Origin: Selaginella moellendorffii
Taxonomy: Eukaryota; Streptophyta; Lycopodiopsida; Selaginellales; Selaginellaceae
Direction: 5' to 3'
Length of the DNA stretch: 64,000 nt
Assembly (NCBI RefSeq): GCF_000143415.4
Contig: NW_003314345.1
Coordinates: 384,264 to 448,263 of the forward strand
Shown: in pieces, positions 11,431-21,713 of the stretch
How the letters are laid out: every line of letters begins with the position of its first letter
Numbering within the stretch: the stretch's first letter is position 1
Made by a program: the position numbers and the translations under genes
Notes under the pieces: model-generated
What the model saw: only the letters and a program-made list of their open reading frames with translations
Databases searched by the model: none
What the model was told of the DNA's origin: nothing

Positions 11431-12738
11431 GATCATCGTATTTCTCTGGCCGAGTACATGGAGAATGTTCTTACCGTGACGCCACGATGCTCATCTCAGC
11501 TGCTCGCACACCAGGAGTCCCAGACGTGCCGCGAGAAGCCATGGGATCCCCGCGCTAACCGAACAGCCTGTGAAGAATCACAATTAAGCTTTCATGAAAA
11601 GCTTGGATGAATCTTGTTTCTTATGCAATCAAGAATTGGGGAATAGGATGGAATGTTGTTTCAAGGTAGAAATGGGTTTTTAAACGCCTATGCTGAACTC
11701 GACATGTGCAGAAGTTGCAAGAATCGCTTCATTTTCAGATCTGAAAATGTAACGATTCTTGAACTTCTTCACGTTAAGACTTCTGGATATTTAAAAAGGA
11801 GTTCAAGTTGGGAGCGGTTGCACAGGGGGGAAAGAGCCCACCAATGGAGTTCTGACTAAGATGGAGCTGCTATGCAGAGGGAAAAAAAAAACATCAAGAG
11901 GATTTACGATGGGAAGAGAGCAATTAGAATGGTGTTACAGAGCAGCATCAAACGCCACCACTTGAGTCTGTTTCCTCGCAATGGAATCAGAGAGGCCAAG
12001 AAGCTCCACAAGTGATTTTAAAGTGTGAATTTGCTAGACTAGACCATCTACAACGACAGGACTGATCAAGCATGGAGTTTCTCAAGTAGCATGCATATGG
12101 GTTGAATTACAAAATATTCCAAGGATTTAACAACAAAATGTGTTTCATGGGTTGAATTATAAAATATTCCACAGTTTGAATTACAACATTGAACCTTGGG
12201 AACATTTTGTAGTTTGAACTTCGGAACATTTTATAGTTTGGACCTTCAAACATTTTCCAAAGGAACAGCCCATATGCATTGCCTATCTTTGCAAGCCTTA
12301 GCCTCTAGAATTTATGTGAAAACAATTTCAACGTCTCAATCTTTCCCATGCATAGTGACACCAATCTCCAAATCTCCCAAAGCGCAAAATTTTAACCTCC
12401 TTCATAGTGGACACAATTGCTCTTCCATGTTCTATTGTCCAGGGACAAAATCCTTCCCAAGCAAGTTAATCAACACACAAACACTAGAAAAGATGCAAAG
12501 TACTTTCAAGCTTGAAAGTATAGGTGAAAAATTGCATTTTTCTTCAGATCTGATATATGTTACGGGACAGGGAATGGGTGCTGTGCTCTGTCCCTGGAAA
12601 AGAGAACATACTTATAGCACCCAAGAAAGAGTTAACAACAGCCAGGGAAACTACTTATATACTTCGACAATTTCAAGCTTCCAGGGAGAATATATTAATC
12701 CCATGATGTAAGATCTACAGAGATGTTATATAGCTTCA
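11431..12738. other. Intergenic spacer, no gene
   Basis: This corresponds to the spacer at 8710-9589 with extra sequence. A 171-codon ORF at 12196-12711 on the plus strand has no recognisable motif and overlaps the duplicated spacer; I do not treat it as a gene. Confidence 0.5.
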
Positions 12739-14624
12739 TCAGTTACTTGAAACTATGATACTTCTCAGCCTTCTCGATGGCACCCGGCTGTTGCTTGTGC
12801 TTCTCGACTCTGGCTGCTCGACTAAAGGCCACGGCTCGTTTCCCTCGCTCAAAAAGAGCTGCCATCTTTCATGCTCAATCCTGAAGAAAGATTAAACAGC
12901 TTAAGAACCGGAAAGCTAGAGAATTTAGGAGAAAACTCACCCGGATGCTCCCTCGGATCTGCGATTTTTCCTGGCTTCAGCTTCCCTCTCTTGCCTCTCT
13001 CGCTGATTCCTCTTTACCTCGTCTTGCTGCTTTCGCAGCTCCTCTTTTTTCCGCTGCTCCTGGGAGACATGGACCTTAGTACACACGAAAGACAAGAATA
13101 AACACCGCCTTGCCTGTTCCTCTAGCAGCTTTCTCGTTGCCTCCCGAATCTGTCGGTTCTTTTCCTCAACAAGCTTCAAAGCGGCCTCTTCTTCCCGCTT
13201 CCGTCGCTCCTATGCACACACGAAAAACAAAAGAAACTTCAAGGACGTGGAGAAAGAAAAAGAAAAGAAGACGACGAACCTCTTCTAATCGCCGCTGTTC
13301 TTCCAAGATCCGAAGCTGCTGCAATCGCTCCTCCTCTTCCTCCTTTCGCCGCCGCTCCTCCTCTTCCCTAACACCACACCAGTTTCCTCGCGTCAAGCCG
13401 CACACACCATTTGCAAAACCTGAACATCCAGTCAGCTTAGCAAACGCTAACTACGGCAATCCGGCTATGGTCTGTCTCACCTTTGAGCTTGCTCAGCAGC
13501 TCTGGCTAACCTTTCCGCTTCCTCGGCCGCCGCCGTTCGCATCTCCTCCGCCAGCCGCTCTTCTTCTGCGAGCCTAGCCTCCTCAGCAAGTCTAGCCTCT
13601 TCCGCTCTCCTAGCCTCCTCTGCCTTTCGTGCTTCCTCGGCTTTTCTCTGTTGCTCCGCCACCTTCTGTGCTTGAGCTAGCCGAGCGTCGTTCGCAAGCT
13701 TCAGTGCGTGTTCTTTATCAAAACGCCGCTTTCGTATGTTCATAGGACTGAAGAACAAGCTATTGTCCCACTCCAACAGATAATTGGCTTTGAAACTTGA
13801 ACCGTCCTGCGTATACCACCGTGAGTACCAACGACAAGAGGTTACTAAGAAGTCTCACCTTTTGCATTGAGCGGCCACACAGTGCCTCCACTGCGTTGTA
13901 AAATCCAGAATACCTTTCATATTGGATCCATACGTTGCACTGTAGCGATGAAGTTTTCCCAGTGTCACTCTCGTTCACAATCTCCAAGTTTCTGCAAAGA
14001 AGAAGATTAGAACCGGTTGTAGAACAATAGACTACGACCAACCTGAGTTTCCCAAACTTGGAGAAGACCGTGTGAGTTACTAGCACAGATGCTTGAGTAG
14101 AAACGCGTGGCTCAGCAAACCACCGAGAAGGCAGTCCCTTCAAAACCAAAGTATCTGGAAACTTGGAGCTATGATCTGAAAGAAAACCGAAAAGAATAGA
14201 TCAAGAATCCTCCAAACAACTGAGAGAACTTACCAGAAACATCACTGCCAAAGACCGTCTCCCACGAAGATCGCAATGCCGCAAAGCTATCCTTCTCGTC
14301 GAACTGGACACCACAACGCAGCTTGGCTCCACCGATGATAAACTCGACACCATCAAGAGCTCCAATACAGCTCTTCCTCGCAAGCTCCACTTGAGAATCC
14401 CACACAAAGAGCTCCCAAGTCACTGCCTCCTCCTCCACTCTACACTTGACAAGATCCTTCTCTCCAAGCTCCACTTTCAAGCTCTTCCTCACGACACTCC
14501 TCACCCATTCCTTGAGCAGCCACTCATCGATGTGCTTCACAGCGGATCTACCAAGCCGCCGAAAGACGAGGAACAATCTCACCCGCGGTAGCAGCGCCAA
14601 GCCGTGCTCCAAGCGCTCCGCCAT
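12739..14624 (-). CDS. AKAP17A-like RRM/coiled-coil protein, 8 exons
   Basis: Exons on the minus strand: 14624-14234, 14175-14043, 13991-13859, 13806-13481, 13367-13280, 13209-13114, 13059-12941, 12880-12739; phases join to about 475 aa. Residues about 130-245 hold an RRM-like part: DTLVLKGLPSRWFAEP, VFSKFGKLRNLEI, CNVWIQYERYSGFYNAVEAL, then LEWDNSLFFSPMNIRKRR. This order is that of plant 'A-kinase anchor-like' proteins related to animal AKAP17A/SFRS17A, a splicing-associated factor. Residues about 255-440 are a charged coiled coil of AEEAR/LAEE and ERQRR type. Intron 6 is GC-AG (CAG|gcaagg), the only one that keeps frame. The last exon frame follows from the exon 7 donor but its tail is not recognised, so the C-terminus is the least certain part. 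Likely nuclear. Confidence 0.82.
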
Positions 14625-14678
14625 AGCTCTCTCCTCGCTCGATCAATCCCTAGCCAAGTAGGGCAAAATAAAACCCCT
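14625..14678. promoter_or_regulatory. Very short shared region between divergent genes
   Basis: Only 54 bp separate the ATG of the AKAP17A-like gene (14624, minus) from the preferred ATG of the PPR gene (14679, plus). Either the two genes share a bidirectional promoter, or each promoter lies within the other's 5' coding part. No TATA box is visible. The promoter function is inferred from geometry only. Confidence 0.4.
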
Positions 14679-16682
14679 ATGAGAAGAACCGGCAATGAAT
14701 CGAATCGATTGAAGCAGGAGCTCGCGTGCTTGATCAAGAGCTGTGGCGAATCCCGCGATTTGGATCGCGCGCGCCAGGCCCTCGCGGCAATCCGGTCGAC
14801 CGCTCACAAGCACAATCGCTGCCTCGCCAATCTGGCCGTGGAGATGTTTGGCAAATGCGGCAGCGTGGACGATGCCCAGGCCACATTCGATAGCATCGCG
14901 GACCCAAACCTCTTCTCCTGGAACATCCTCACGAGAGCTTATGCCCTAAATGGGCATTTGGAGAAAGCTAAGGAGATCTTTGATCGAATGCCGTCGCGAG
15001 ACGAGATAACTTGGACAGATCTAATCTCGGCGTTTGGAGATCATGGAGTGATCGAGCAAGCTAGAAATATCTTCGATCGAATGCCCAGATGGGACGTAGT
15101 AGCGGCGACGTGCTTTCTCACTGCAAATGCCCAAGCTGGGCATTTGGAGTGTTTGAAGTGTTTGTTTGATTCTTTGCCCGGCAGAGACATCGTGTCTTGG
15201 AACGCCACTCTCGCCGGCTATGGATCAAATGGCTGCGTCTCCGAATCGATGGAGCTCCTCGCGAGGATGCCGCAGCACAATGCCTTGTCGTGCACTGCCG
15301 CGATCGCGGCATGCGCCGAGAATCATCGCCTGGACGACGCTAGGGTTCTATTCGATCGAATGCCATTCGCGACGGCGCTGGCATCCACGATCCTCGTCTC
15401 GTCCTACGCGCAGGCCGGGCGGATCGACGATTCCAAGAGCGTCTTCGATCGATTGGAGGCCCGGACGGTGGTGTCGTGGAACGCGATCTTCAATGCCTAC
15501 ATCCACACGGGGCGATTCGCCGATGCCAAGAGGGCTTTCGATCGAATGCCAGCGCGGGACGCGATCTCCTGGAACGCGATGATCGCAGGCTACTCCCAGT
15601 ATGGATTTCTCGAGGAATGCGTAGATCTCTTCCACGCGAGCCCCCATTCCAGTGTGGTTTCCTGGACGGCTGTGGTGGTCGCGTGTGCCGAGGGCGGGCA
15701 GCTCGATCGCGCAGAGCAGGCATTCCGATCGATGCCAGCGCGCGATATCGTCGCCTGGAATGCGATCGCGGCGGCGATGTTCGCTGGAGGGGACCTGGAG
15801 CGCGCGAGATCGGCAGTGGATCGGATGCCCGGGCACAACGTCTCGACCTGGAACGCGATCATCACGGGCTACGCTCTCGCCGGGGATCCCATCCAAGCCA
15901 AGGCGATCTTCGATGCGATGCGACGCCGGAATTCCTTCTCCTGGAGCGCTCTCCTCCAGTCATCCTCTCACGACCTCGATCTCTCTCGCGCGCTCTTCGA
16001 TCGCATCCCAGTGAAAGATGCAGCGTCGTGGAACGCGATAATCTTCTCGCACGCACGGCTGGGGCATCTGGATCGAGCAAAGGCGCTGTTCGATTCAATG
16101 CCGGGGGAGGACTCCGTGATCGCGGCCTGGACTTCGATGATCACGGCGTACGCGCGAGCCGGGCGAGTGGATCTAGCAAAGGAGCTCTTCGATCGATCGA
16201 GGGTGCCAAGCCCAGTTCTTTGCAACGCGATGATCGCGGCATATGCCCAGAATGGGCATTACCGGGAGGTGTTCCAAGGGCTTGTGGAGATGAGCTTGCG
16301 AGGGATTAGGGCAGACACCATCACATTCGTCCTCCTCCTCATGGCGTGCAGCCATCGCGGCCTCGCAGACAAGAGCCGCGATTTCTTCGTGGCTATGGTG
16401 GCGGATCACGGCGTGGCGCCCTGCTCGGAGCACTACAACTGCGTCGTTGACGCGCTAGGGCGATCTGGGCGTGTTCTTGAGGCGGAGGATCTCGTCGCAG
16501 CGATGCCAATCTTGCCGCACAGCACTGCTTGCCGATCGCTCCTTGGCGCTTGCCGGATCCACGGCGAGATGGAAATGGGGCAGCGCGCGGCGCGCGGGGC
16601 GATTGGATTGGAGGAATCGTCCGGGGTTTCATCCGACTTCGTGCTCCTCTCAAATATCTATAGCGCTCTTCATTGGCAGTGA
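14679..16682 (+). CDS. Pentatricopeptide repeat protein, C-terminally truncated
   Basis: A single-exon 667-aa ORF built almost entirely of ~31-residue S-type PPR motifs, each with a FDRMP.RD...WN.(M/I)I..Y...G core, e.g. LFSWNILTRAYALNGHLEKA, IVSWNATLAGYGSNGCVSES and SWNAMIAGYSQYG. Such proteins bind organellar RNA in a sequence-specific way. The last part has the usual final motifs (CSHRGLADKSRDFF, HYNCVVDALGRSGRVLEAEDL, ACRIHGEMEMGQRAA) and enters an E-type motif, VLLSNIYSALHW, then stops. The stop is supplied by fused sequence that matches the PRMT5 5' leader (tgagggtttaggg; compare 62335), so the E motif is cut and any E+/DYW part is lost. An upstream ATG at 14604 is in frame but lies inside the first exon of the divergent neighbour. 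No clear targeting peptide. Confidence 0.88.
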   Translation: MRRTGNESNRLKQELACLIKSCGESRDLDRARQALAAIRSTAHKHNRCLANLAVEMFGKCGSVDDAQATFDSIADPNLFSWNILTRAYALNGHLEKAKEIFDRMPSRDEITWTDLISAFGDHGVIEQARNIFDRMPRWDVVAATCFLTANAQAGHLECLKCLFDSLPGRDIVSWNATLAGYGSNGCVSESMELLARMPQHNALSCTAAIAACAENHRLDDARVLFDRMPFATALASTILVSSYAQAGRIDDSKSVFDRLEARTVVSWNAIFNAYIHTGRFADAKRAFDRMPARDAISWNAMIAGYSQYGFLEECVDLFHASPHSSVVSWTAVVVACAEGGQLDRAEQAFRSMPARDIVAWNAIAAAMFAGGDLERARSAVDRMPGHNVSTWNAIITGYALAGDPIQAKAIFDAMRRRNSFSWSALLQSSSHDLDLSRALFDRIPVKDAASWNAIIFSHARLGHLDRAKALFDSMPGEDSVIAAWTSMITAYARAGRVDLAKELFDRSRVPSPVLCNAMIAAYAQNGHYREVFQGLVEMSLRGIRADTITFVLLLMACSHRGLADKSRDFFVAMVADHGVAPCSEHYNCVVDALGRSGRVLEAEDLVAAMPILPHSTACRSLLGACRIHGEMEMGQRAARGAIGLEESSGVSSDFVLLSNIYSALHWQ

Positions 16683-17815
16683 GGGTTTAGGGTTTTTGGG
16701 GATAGCGCTGGCAGTCGCGCTACGCCGGCTGTGTGATCTTGCACGGATGACATCGAGGAGGCCTATCGTCTCATTGTTCTCACGCTGGTAAGATTCTAGC
16801 CAAAGTTCTTAGTGTTCTTATTGTGTGCTTGGCAGACGCATCCGGAGAATAGGCCCAGTAAGAATGCGCACTTGGTTCCACCGTTTTGTGGATCGGACCT
16901 GGTGTTCAGCTCGAGGCAGTGGAGCAGCCATGTCGTTGGTAAGTGTAGCGCTTTGTTTCCAAATGGTTCTCTCATTTTACTCTTTGTTCTAGGACGAGTA
17001 AGTCACTGGATGGCGATGACGATATTGCTCGTCCCGATTCGGAGCTTGTGTTGAAGAAGGAGCTTAGCTGGGCTGCGCATCTCTCAGTACAGGTTTGTGT
17101 TTGTTTGTGGACTTGCCGTTCTTACCAGGCGTGTTTATTTCCAACTCCGAAGGTATTTGGCTGTGCAAACTATGCGAGGTGCGTCAATCAGGTTCTCCAA
17201 GGCCTGGGGAGCAGGATGGTTTTGGATCCTAAGAGGTTTGTTTCAGCTATGGCTCAGATTGCCATTGCAATTTGAGGAGGCAGAGCTGAAGATGCTACAT
17301 ATCTGGTAAACATTGGTTTTGTTCGTGTTTCTTCAATCTGTGATTGCTTCGGGAGAGTCAGTAAACCGGTTTGTGATTCAATGGGGAATGGTGGCATATG
17401 TTTTGTACCCTTTGCGAGTATCATAAGATTGTCTTTACAGTCCACTTGTACCCAACTGAGGAGTATGGGACTCTAAACTACATAAACTCGTAACCAGCGA
17501 GGCGTGCCGCTTGACATCACGTATGTTTCACTGTATATTCATTCATTATCCGCGGCAATCCTTTCAGAGCATCACTCGTTGGATTGGAGAACCGTTAAAA
17601 GGCCCGCTATCCTCCATTCAAGTGTAAGTGCATAACACAAAGTGGCGATTTCTAGTAGCCAGAGTCACCAGAGTCCGATTACAATGCTGTTTAATCGCTC
17701 AGTGCAGGTTTGCTGCCTGTGTTCCACAGTTGACCATTTAATACTTTCACAGGTCATTGAGTCATTTCATTCAGTTGGTGCGTTTGAGTATGCGGAAGTT
17801 TGCGTTTGAGTAAGC
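16680..17815 (+). pseudogene. PRMT5 pseudogene, copy A, fused to the PPR gene
   Basis: Read against the intact PRMT5 exons at 62367-64000, this copy has a deleted exon 1 (the ATG region is lost but the CGCTACGCCGGCTGTG segment is kept), exons 2-4 nearly intact with their introns, exon 5 with a stop after PLQF, exon 6 disrupted, and partial exons 7, 8 and 9. It ends in exon 9 near 17815 (TCATTTCATTCAGTTGGTGCG). Introns are retained, so it arose by DNA duplication and not by retroposition. Confidence 0.88.
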
Positions 17816-17962
17816 CACCACGAATTGAGGTAACTTTCTAGCTCCTAGAAACACTTTGATGAAGTGTCTCACAAGCTGTATGCTACTACGGATATTCCAA
17901 AATACCTTTTGGACATTGGGTATATCAGTCATGCACGGACTAGGGTTTCCGTAATAGTCTAA

Positions 17963-18205
17963 ATGTCTCAAGCAGTGCTGTCGCTCCCAGAGCTCACGCC
18001 CGCCCATGAAGGAAGCCCCACCCGAGAAGATTTCAAGAGGGCAAGTGGGATCAAACTGCGCTGCAAGACTTGTGGCGAGCCCTCCAGTTTTCTTGATTTT
18101 AACAATCACAAGATCACGCAGCCGCGATATAATTGTAAGGCCTGCCGTTTTACTGTCCAGTTAAGGGACGAGAATCTCTTGAGGGAGCTTCGTTTGATCG
18201 ATTAA
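17963..18205 (+). CDS. Dof-like zinc-finger mini-ORF, copy A
   Basis: An 80-aa ORF with four cysteines in a C-x2-C-x20-C-x2-C arrangement: LRCKTCGEPSSF, then FNNHKITQPRYNCKAC. It resembles the plant Dof DNA-binding finger, whose hallmark is ...YYNNY.LSQPR.FCK.C with x21 between the cysteine pairs. The Dof RYWTKGG segment after the last cysteine is absent; the ORF goes on for 17 residues and stops. It is preserved open in three copies (also 29848 and 34454), each just upstream of an F-box gene copy. It could be a truncated Dof fragment kept open by recent duplication, or a small protein. No evidence of expression. Confidence 0.5.
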   Translation: MSQAVLSLPELTPAHEGSPTREDFKRASGIKLRCKTCGEPSSFLDFNNHKITQPRYNCKACRFTVQLRDENLLRELRLID

Positions 18206-18325
18206 GTAAACCTTATAGACAAGATACGATGTTCCATGGGTATCTGCCCTACCTATAAGTAAAGTATTGAAGCTATATAACATGAAATATCTTCTCGTTC
18301 TTGTTCTTTACCCAAAGGCACAAGA

Positions 18326-19288
18326 ATGCAGCGCGTCTCGAGAGGCGATTTCATGGCGGAGCTGGAGCTCGTCTTGTTAAAGCTGTCCGCGATCGATCTG
18401 TGCCAGGCAAGGTGCGTGTGCCGCGAATGGCGACGAGCAATCGACGCTCCCAGCTTCCGGGAAGGGTACGCGCGCTCCCATGGCTGCATTCCTCACCTTT
18501 CCCTCAGGCTCGCCGAATCCCTCTTCGTCAAGCCAGTCGACAATTCCCCGCGCAGCGAGTGGCGCCTCTTCCAGACGCTCCCAGAGGCCATGACCATCGC
18601 CAGCACCGACGCGGGCTTGCTGTGCCTGGCCACAGTTTGGGGACTTGGATCGGCCCTCCTCCATCTACATGTGGCGCTACAGCGATATCAACTCCTCCCC
18701 AGTGACAGTTCCGTTGCCACCAGTGCCCATCAACTGCATGGTGGTGTACAGCCGCGACAGGGATCGATCGACGCCACAGTTTCGCGTGGCTATCTTCGAC
18801 AGGCCCTCGCTTGCGTAGACATGGGCCGTACCATTCACAACAACGGCTTCTATCCGATGTTGCATCACGGTGTGGCAGTGATCCTTTGCACGGAGACGTG
18901 GAGGGTCTTGCGATACAACATGTGGGACGGTTCGTGGAGCATTGCGGATCTTGACACCACCGAGTTGGAGTTGGGATCCAGGTGGACGTTTGTGCTGTTG
19001 GATCCGGGCCGACTTTTCGTGCTGAGCGAGGACGACAATACGGAAGATTTGGAGGGACTGATCGTTGCGGAGATGCAGGGAGAGAATTGGCAGGTCGCGT
19101 CGTGCTGTGACGAGCTTGGCAATGTGGAAGTGCGCAAGAACTTGATATGCACCGATGGGAGCAACAGCATATGGCTGGTCGACTCGGACTGCTCACGCAT
19201 CATGCACTTTGGAGTGGTTTCCAAGTGCTGGGCGGACCAGACACTTTTAAAGGACACAAGGAACTCGCATGGTTCTCCTGTTAAGTAA
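18326..19288 (+). pseudogene. F-box gene copy A, frame-scrambled but open
   Basis: The first ~100 residues match the intact copy at 30175: F-box core ELVLLKLSAIDLCQARCV then CREWRRAI. A one-base insertion at about 18633 (gccacagtttgg versus gccacgtttgg) shifts the frame, and a later deletion of about 83 bp (after gcttgcg, 18817) shifts it back at DMG.TIHNNGFYPM. The result is one 320-aa ORF with about 60 residues of novel sequence in the middle and a short C-terminus. The kelch-like core is damaged, so it is probably non-functional although no stop codon reveals it. Confidence 0.82.
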
Positions 19289-19299
19289 GTAAGTTGTTC

Positions 19300-19700
19300 T
19301 TTCTTTCTCCCCGTTTTTTGTATGAGGTTTTTTCTCCAGGAGTCGAAAACAGCGAAAGCGTTGAGCATACCTGCATTAGATGACGTGCATTCTCTTCTGG
19401 CAGCACTCTATGCGGGTATACAAGTTGAGCGAAATTTATCTTCTGCCGACCGTCTCCTCTTTGCTGCAAAAGTTTTCTGTGTGACCACCACTTTTTGTTC
19501 CATAAACCTAGCTTCGTTTGATCGTCTAGATCAACGTATAGTATCAATGTCTACTTTTTAAGCGGAAAAAAAGTATTATTTAAGCAAAACGGAAGTCAAT
19601 TTCATTAATAAAATAAATTAAGCTTACCTTTTGCTTTATTTTTTTTTTTATATATTTACTAATTTTCTATCAATGTAGATGAACACTAAGTATGAAGTGA
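19300..19700. other. 3' flank shared by the F-box copies
   Basis: No gene. The segment from gtaagtaagttg to the AT-rich gtctactttttaagcgg block recurs after the F-box copies at 31225 and, more diverged, after 36230 and 55270. It marks the 3' part of the duplicated unit. Confidence 0.7.
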
Positions 19701-20419
19701 AAAATATGTTAAAAGTTTTATTTTGACTTGCATCTGATTTGATATGCTAATATGGTGCCTCTTGTAGACCAAAGGCTACTTTTAAAGAATGTCAACGTTA
19801 GTCACTACTAGAGATGCACATATTATGTTGTTTCATGGAGGCAGCCACACGGGAACTGCATTGCATTGGAATGGCTTGTAGCATGCAACAGGGACTTGCT
19901 TAATGAGAGCAGTTGACAATAGTTTTGGAATGTTGTGCAAGGATTGGATCATTGCAGTTTGTTGAGGCTGCAGGCTTACACAATAGGCACCAAGTTTCTC
20001 TCCATTGCAACATGCATTCACCTGCAGCACTTTGTGTAGAGTGGCAAGCAAGGATGCCAACCTTTAGCACATGTTTGAACAGATTGTGTTTGTCATGGTT
20101 CTACAACAGTGAAGAGGAGCTGTAGGATAAGCTTTTGGCTGCCATATGCCACTCTAATGAGTTTGCGCTCTTTATGGTATTGCAAAGCATGGCACTATTG
20201 CAGCACAATTTTTAGAACGTGTTCAGCGTGCATATAGGAATTTTTATACATATGTAAGTAACATATACATAGTTGTATGTAGTGCTCAAGAAACTTATGT
20301 ATGTGTAAATGGTGGGTCAAAACATTTATTTTCTAACCCACAAACAAGTGGAACTTTACATACTTATTTTCCACATGTTCCAGAACAACAAATTCAGTCA
20401 GGAGTAGCCAAGCAATGGG

Positions 20420-21120
20420 ATCAGCGAGCTGGTTTTGCCTTGTGTTTCTTCACCTGCAGAATTCAGAAAACCTCTATTACAGTGGTTTAAGGTCCATTTC
20501 TTTCCAATTAAAGGCAAACTTGAATAAAATATCCTTGAGGTGTTTGTCCTACACTTTGCAGACCATTTCGATTACCTCTACATGTCTTAGAAATAATAGT
20601 ACAAAGAGTACCATTTGTTTGTTCCACTTGTCCATTATAACAAGGATAATATGGAGTAGATTTCCTGTGCTTCAAATATAAAGTTTAGTGAGTGCAGCTA
20701 CCACTTCATTTAAGAAATAAGAACCTCTATCACTTACTAATTCCAAAGGACAACCAAACCTAGTAATAATTTACTTGTACAAAAACTCAGCAACTTTTAT
20801 ACCTGTAACTTCCTTCAACACTTTTCCCTCAGCCCACTTGGTCACATAGTCAGTACAAACTAGCACATACTTGCAATGAGTATGCTTGTTTGCTGGAAAA
20901 GGCCCAACAAAATCAACTCTCCATTTCTCAAATGGCAACATTGGCAAAAGTGGCTACAACGGCATTATATCTCCTCTTGATAGTTTCCCAATCCTTTGAC
21001 ATGGATCCTAACCTCTCACATACTTTGAAATACGATTGTAGCTCCTCACAAAAATGTCCTCCAAAAGGTGATTCATGACATGCAGAAATAACTTCAAGTA
21101 CCTCATGAGCTAGCACATAT
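20420..21120 (-). pseudogene. Gypsy integrase remnant
   Basis: Minus-strand frames give the H2C2 zinc-binding part (HEVLEVISACHESPFGGHF), then VDFVGPFP, CTDYVTKW with one catalytic Asp, and LVSDRG with the second. Several stops interrupt it. Confidence 0.8.
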
Positions 21121-21713
21121 CACTGCAACACTCCATCATTTCCCACATGGTATAGTTGCCCAGAAATCAAAGTGAAGTGCCGAGATTGAAGAAGTAACTG
21201 CTTCTTCTCTTTACTAGAGAAATCTAGAGAATATTTGCCACTCCATGGTACCACTTAAGTATTTCTTCGACCTAAAAAACCTCTACATCCACTTGCTCCT
21301 TGCTAACCACCTGAAAAAGATGAGCATCTGGAAGCTCATCATCCACTCTAGTAATTCCATCCATAGTAGAAGTTGGCAACCTTGAAGATGATCAAACATA
21401 TTATGACTTCGTCCACTTCAACATAATCTTGAACTGAAATTCCTATAAAATCAGAAGCCACCTTATCACACTTTCTGTCCTGCACGGCTTCAAAAAAAGA
21501 TATTTCAAGGCCTAATGATCCAAATAAAAAACAAACTCCTTTCTCAGTAGATAATGGCAATATTGAAACATAGTGAAAATCATTCCAACTCCTTCATGCT
21601 CTATTGCTAAATTATTCTTCTCTGCTATTGAGAGTTGTTGGCTATGAGGATGATCCCATCTATAAAATTGAGCCAATTGCCACTGCTAAAGCATCCATAT
21701 GGACATGAAAATC

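Larger units (their letters stand above)
10055..13120. repeat. Right unit of the tandem duplication
   Basis: It starts with sequence matching the 3' end of the methyltransferase (gtggaacagtcc...ctgggatc, compare 7252-7290) and ends inside the AKAP17A-like gene. It holds the dead methyltransferase copy and the 3' part of the intact AKAP17A-like gene. Confidence 0.82.

Noticed and set aside
12196-12711. 171-codon plus-strand ORF
   Set aside because: Lies in the duplicated spacer, its counterpart at 8.9-9.6 kb is not open, and no domain was recognised.
15476-16309. 277-codon ORF in another frame of the PPR gene
   Set aside because: It is a shadow of the GC-rich PPR repeats; codon pattern and motifs support the 14679-16682 frame.
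18528-19196. 222-codon minus-strand ORF opposite F-box copy A
   Set aside because: Antisense shadow; Ser/Pro/Arg-rich composition of reverse-read kelch-type codons.
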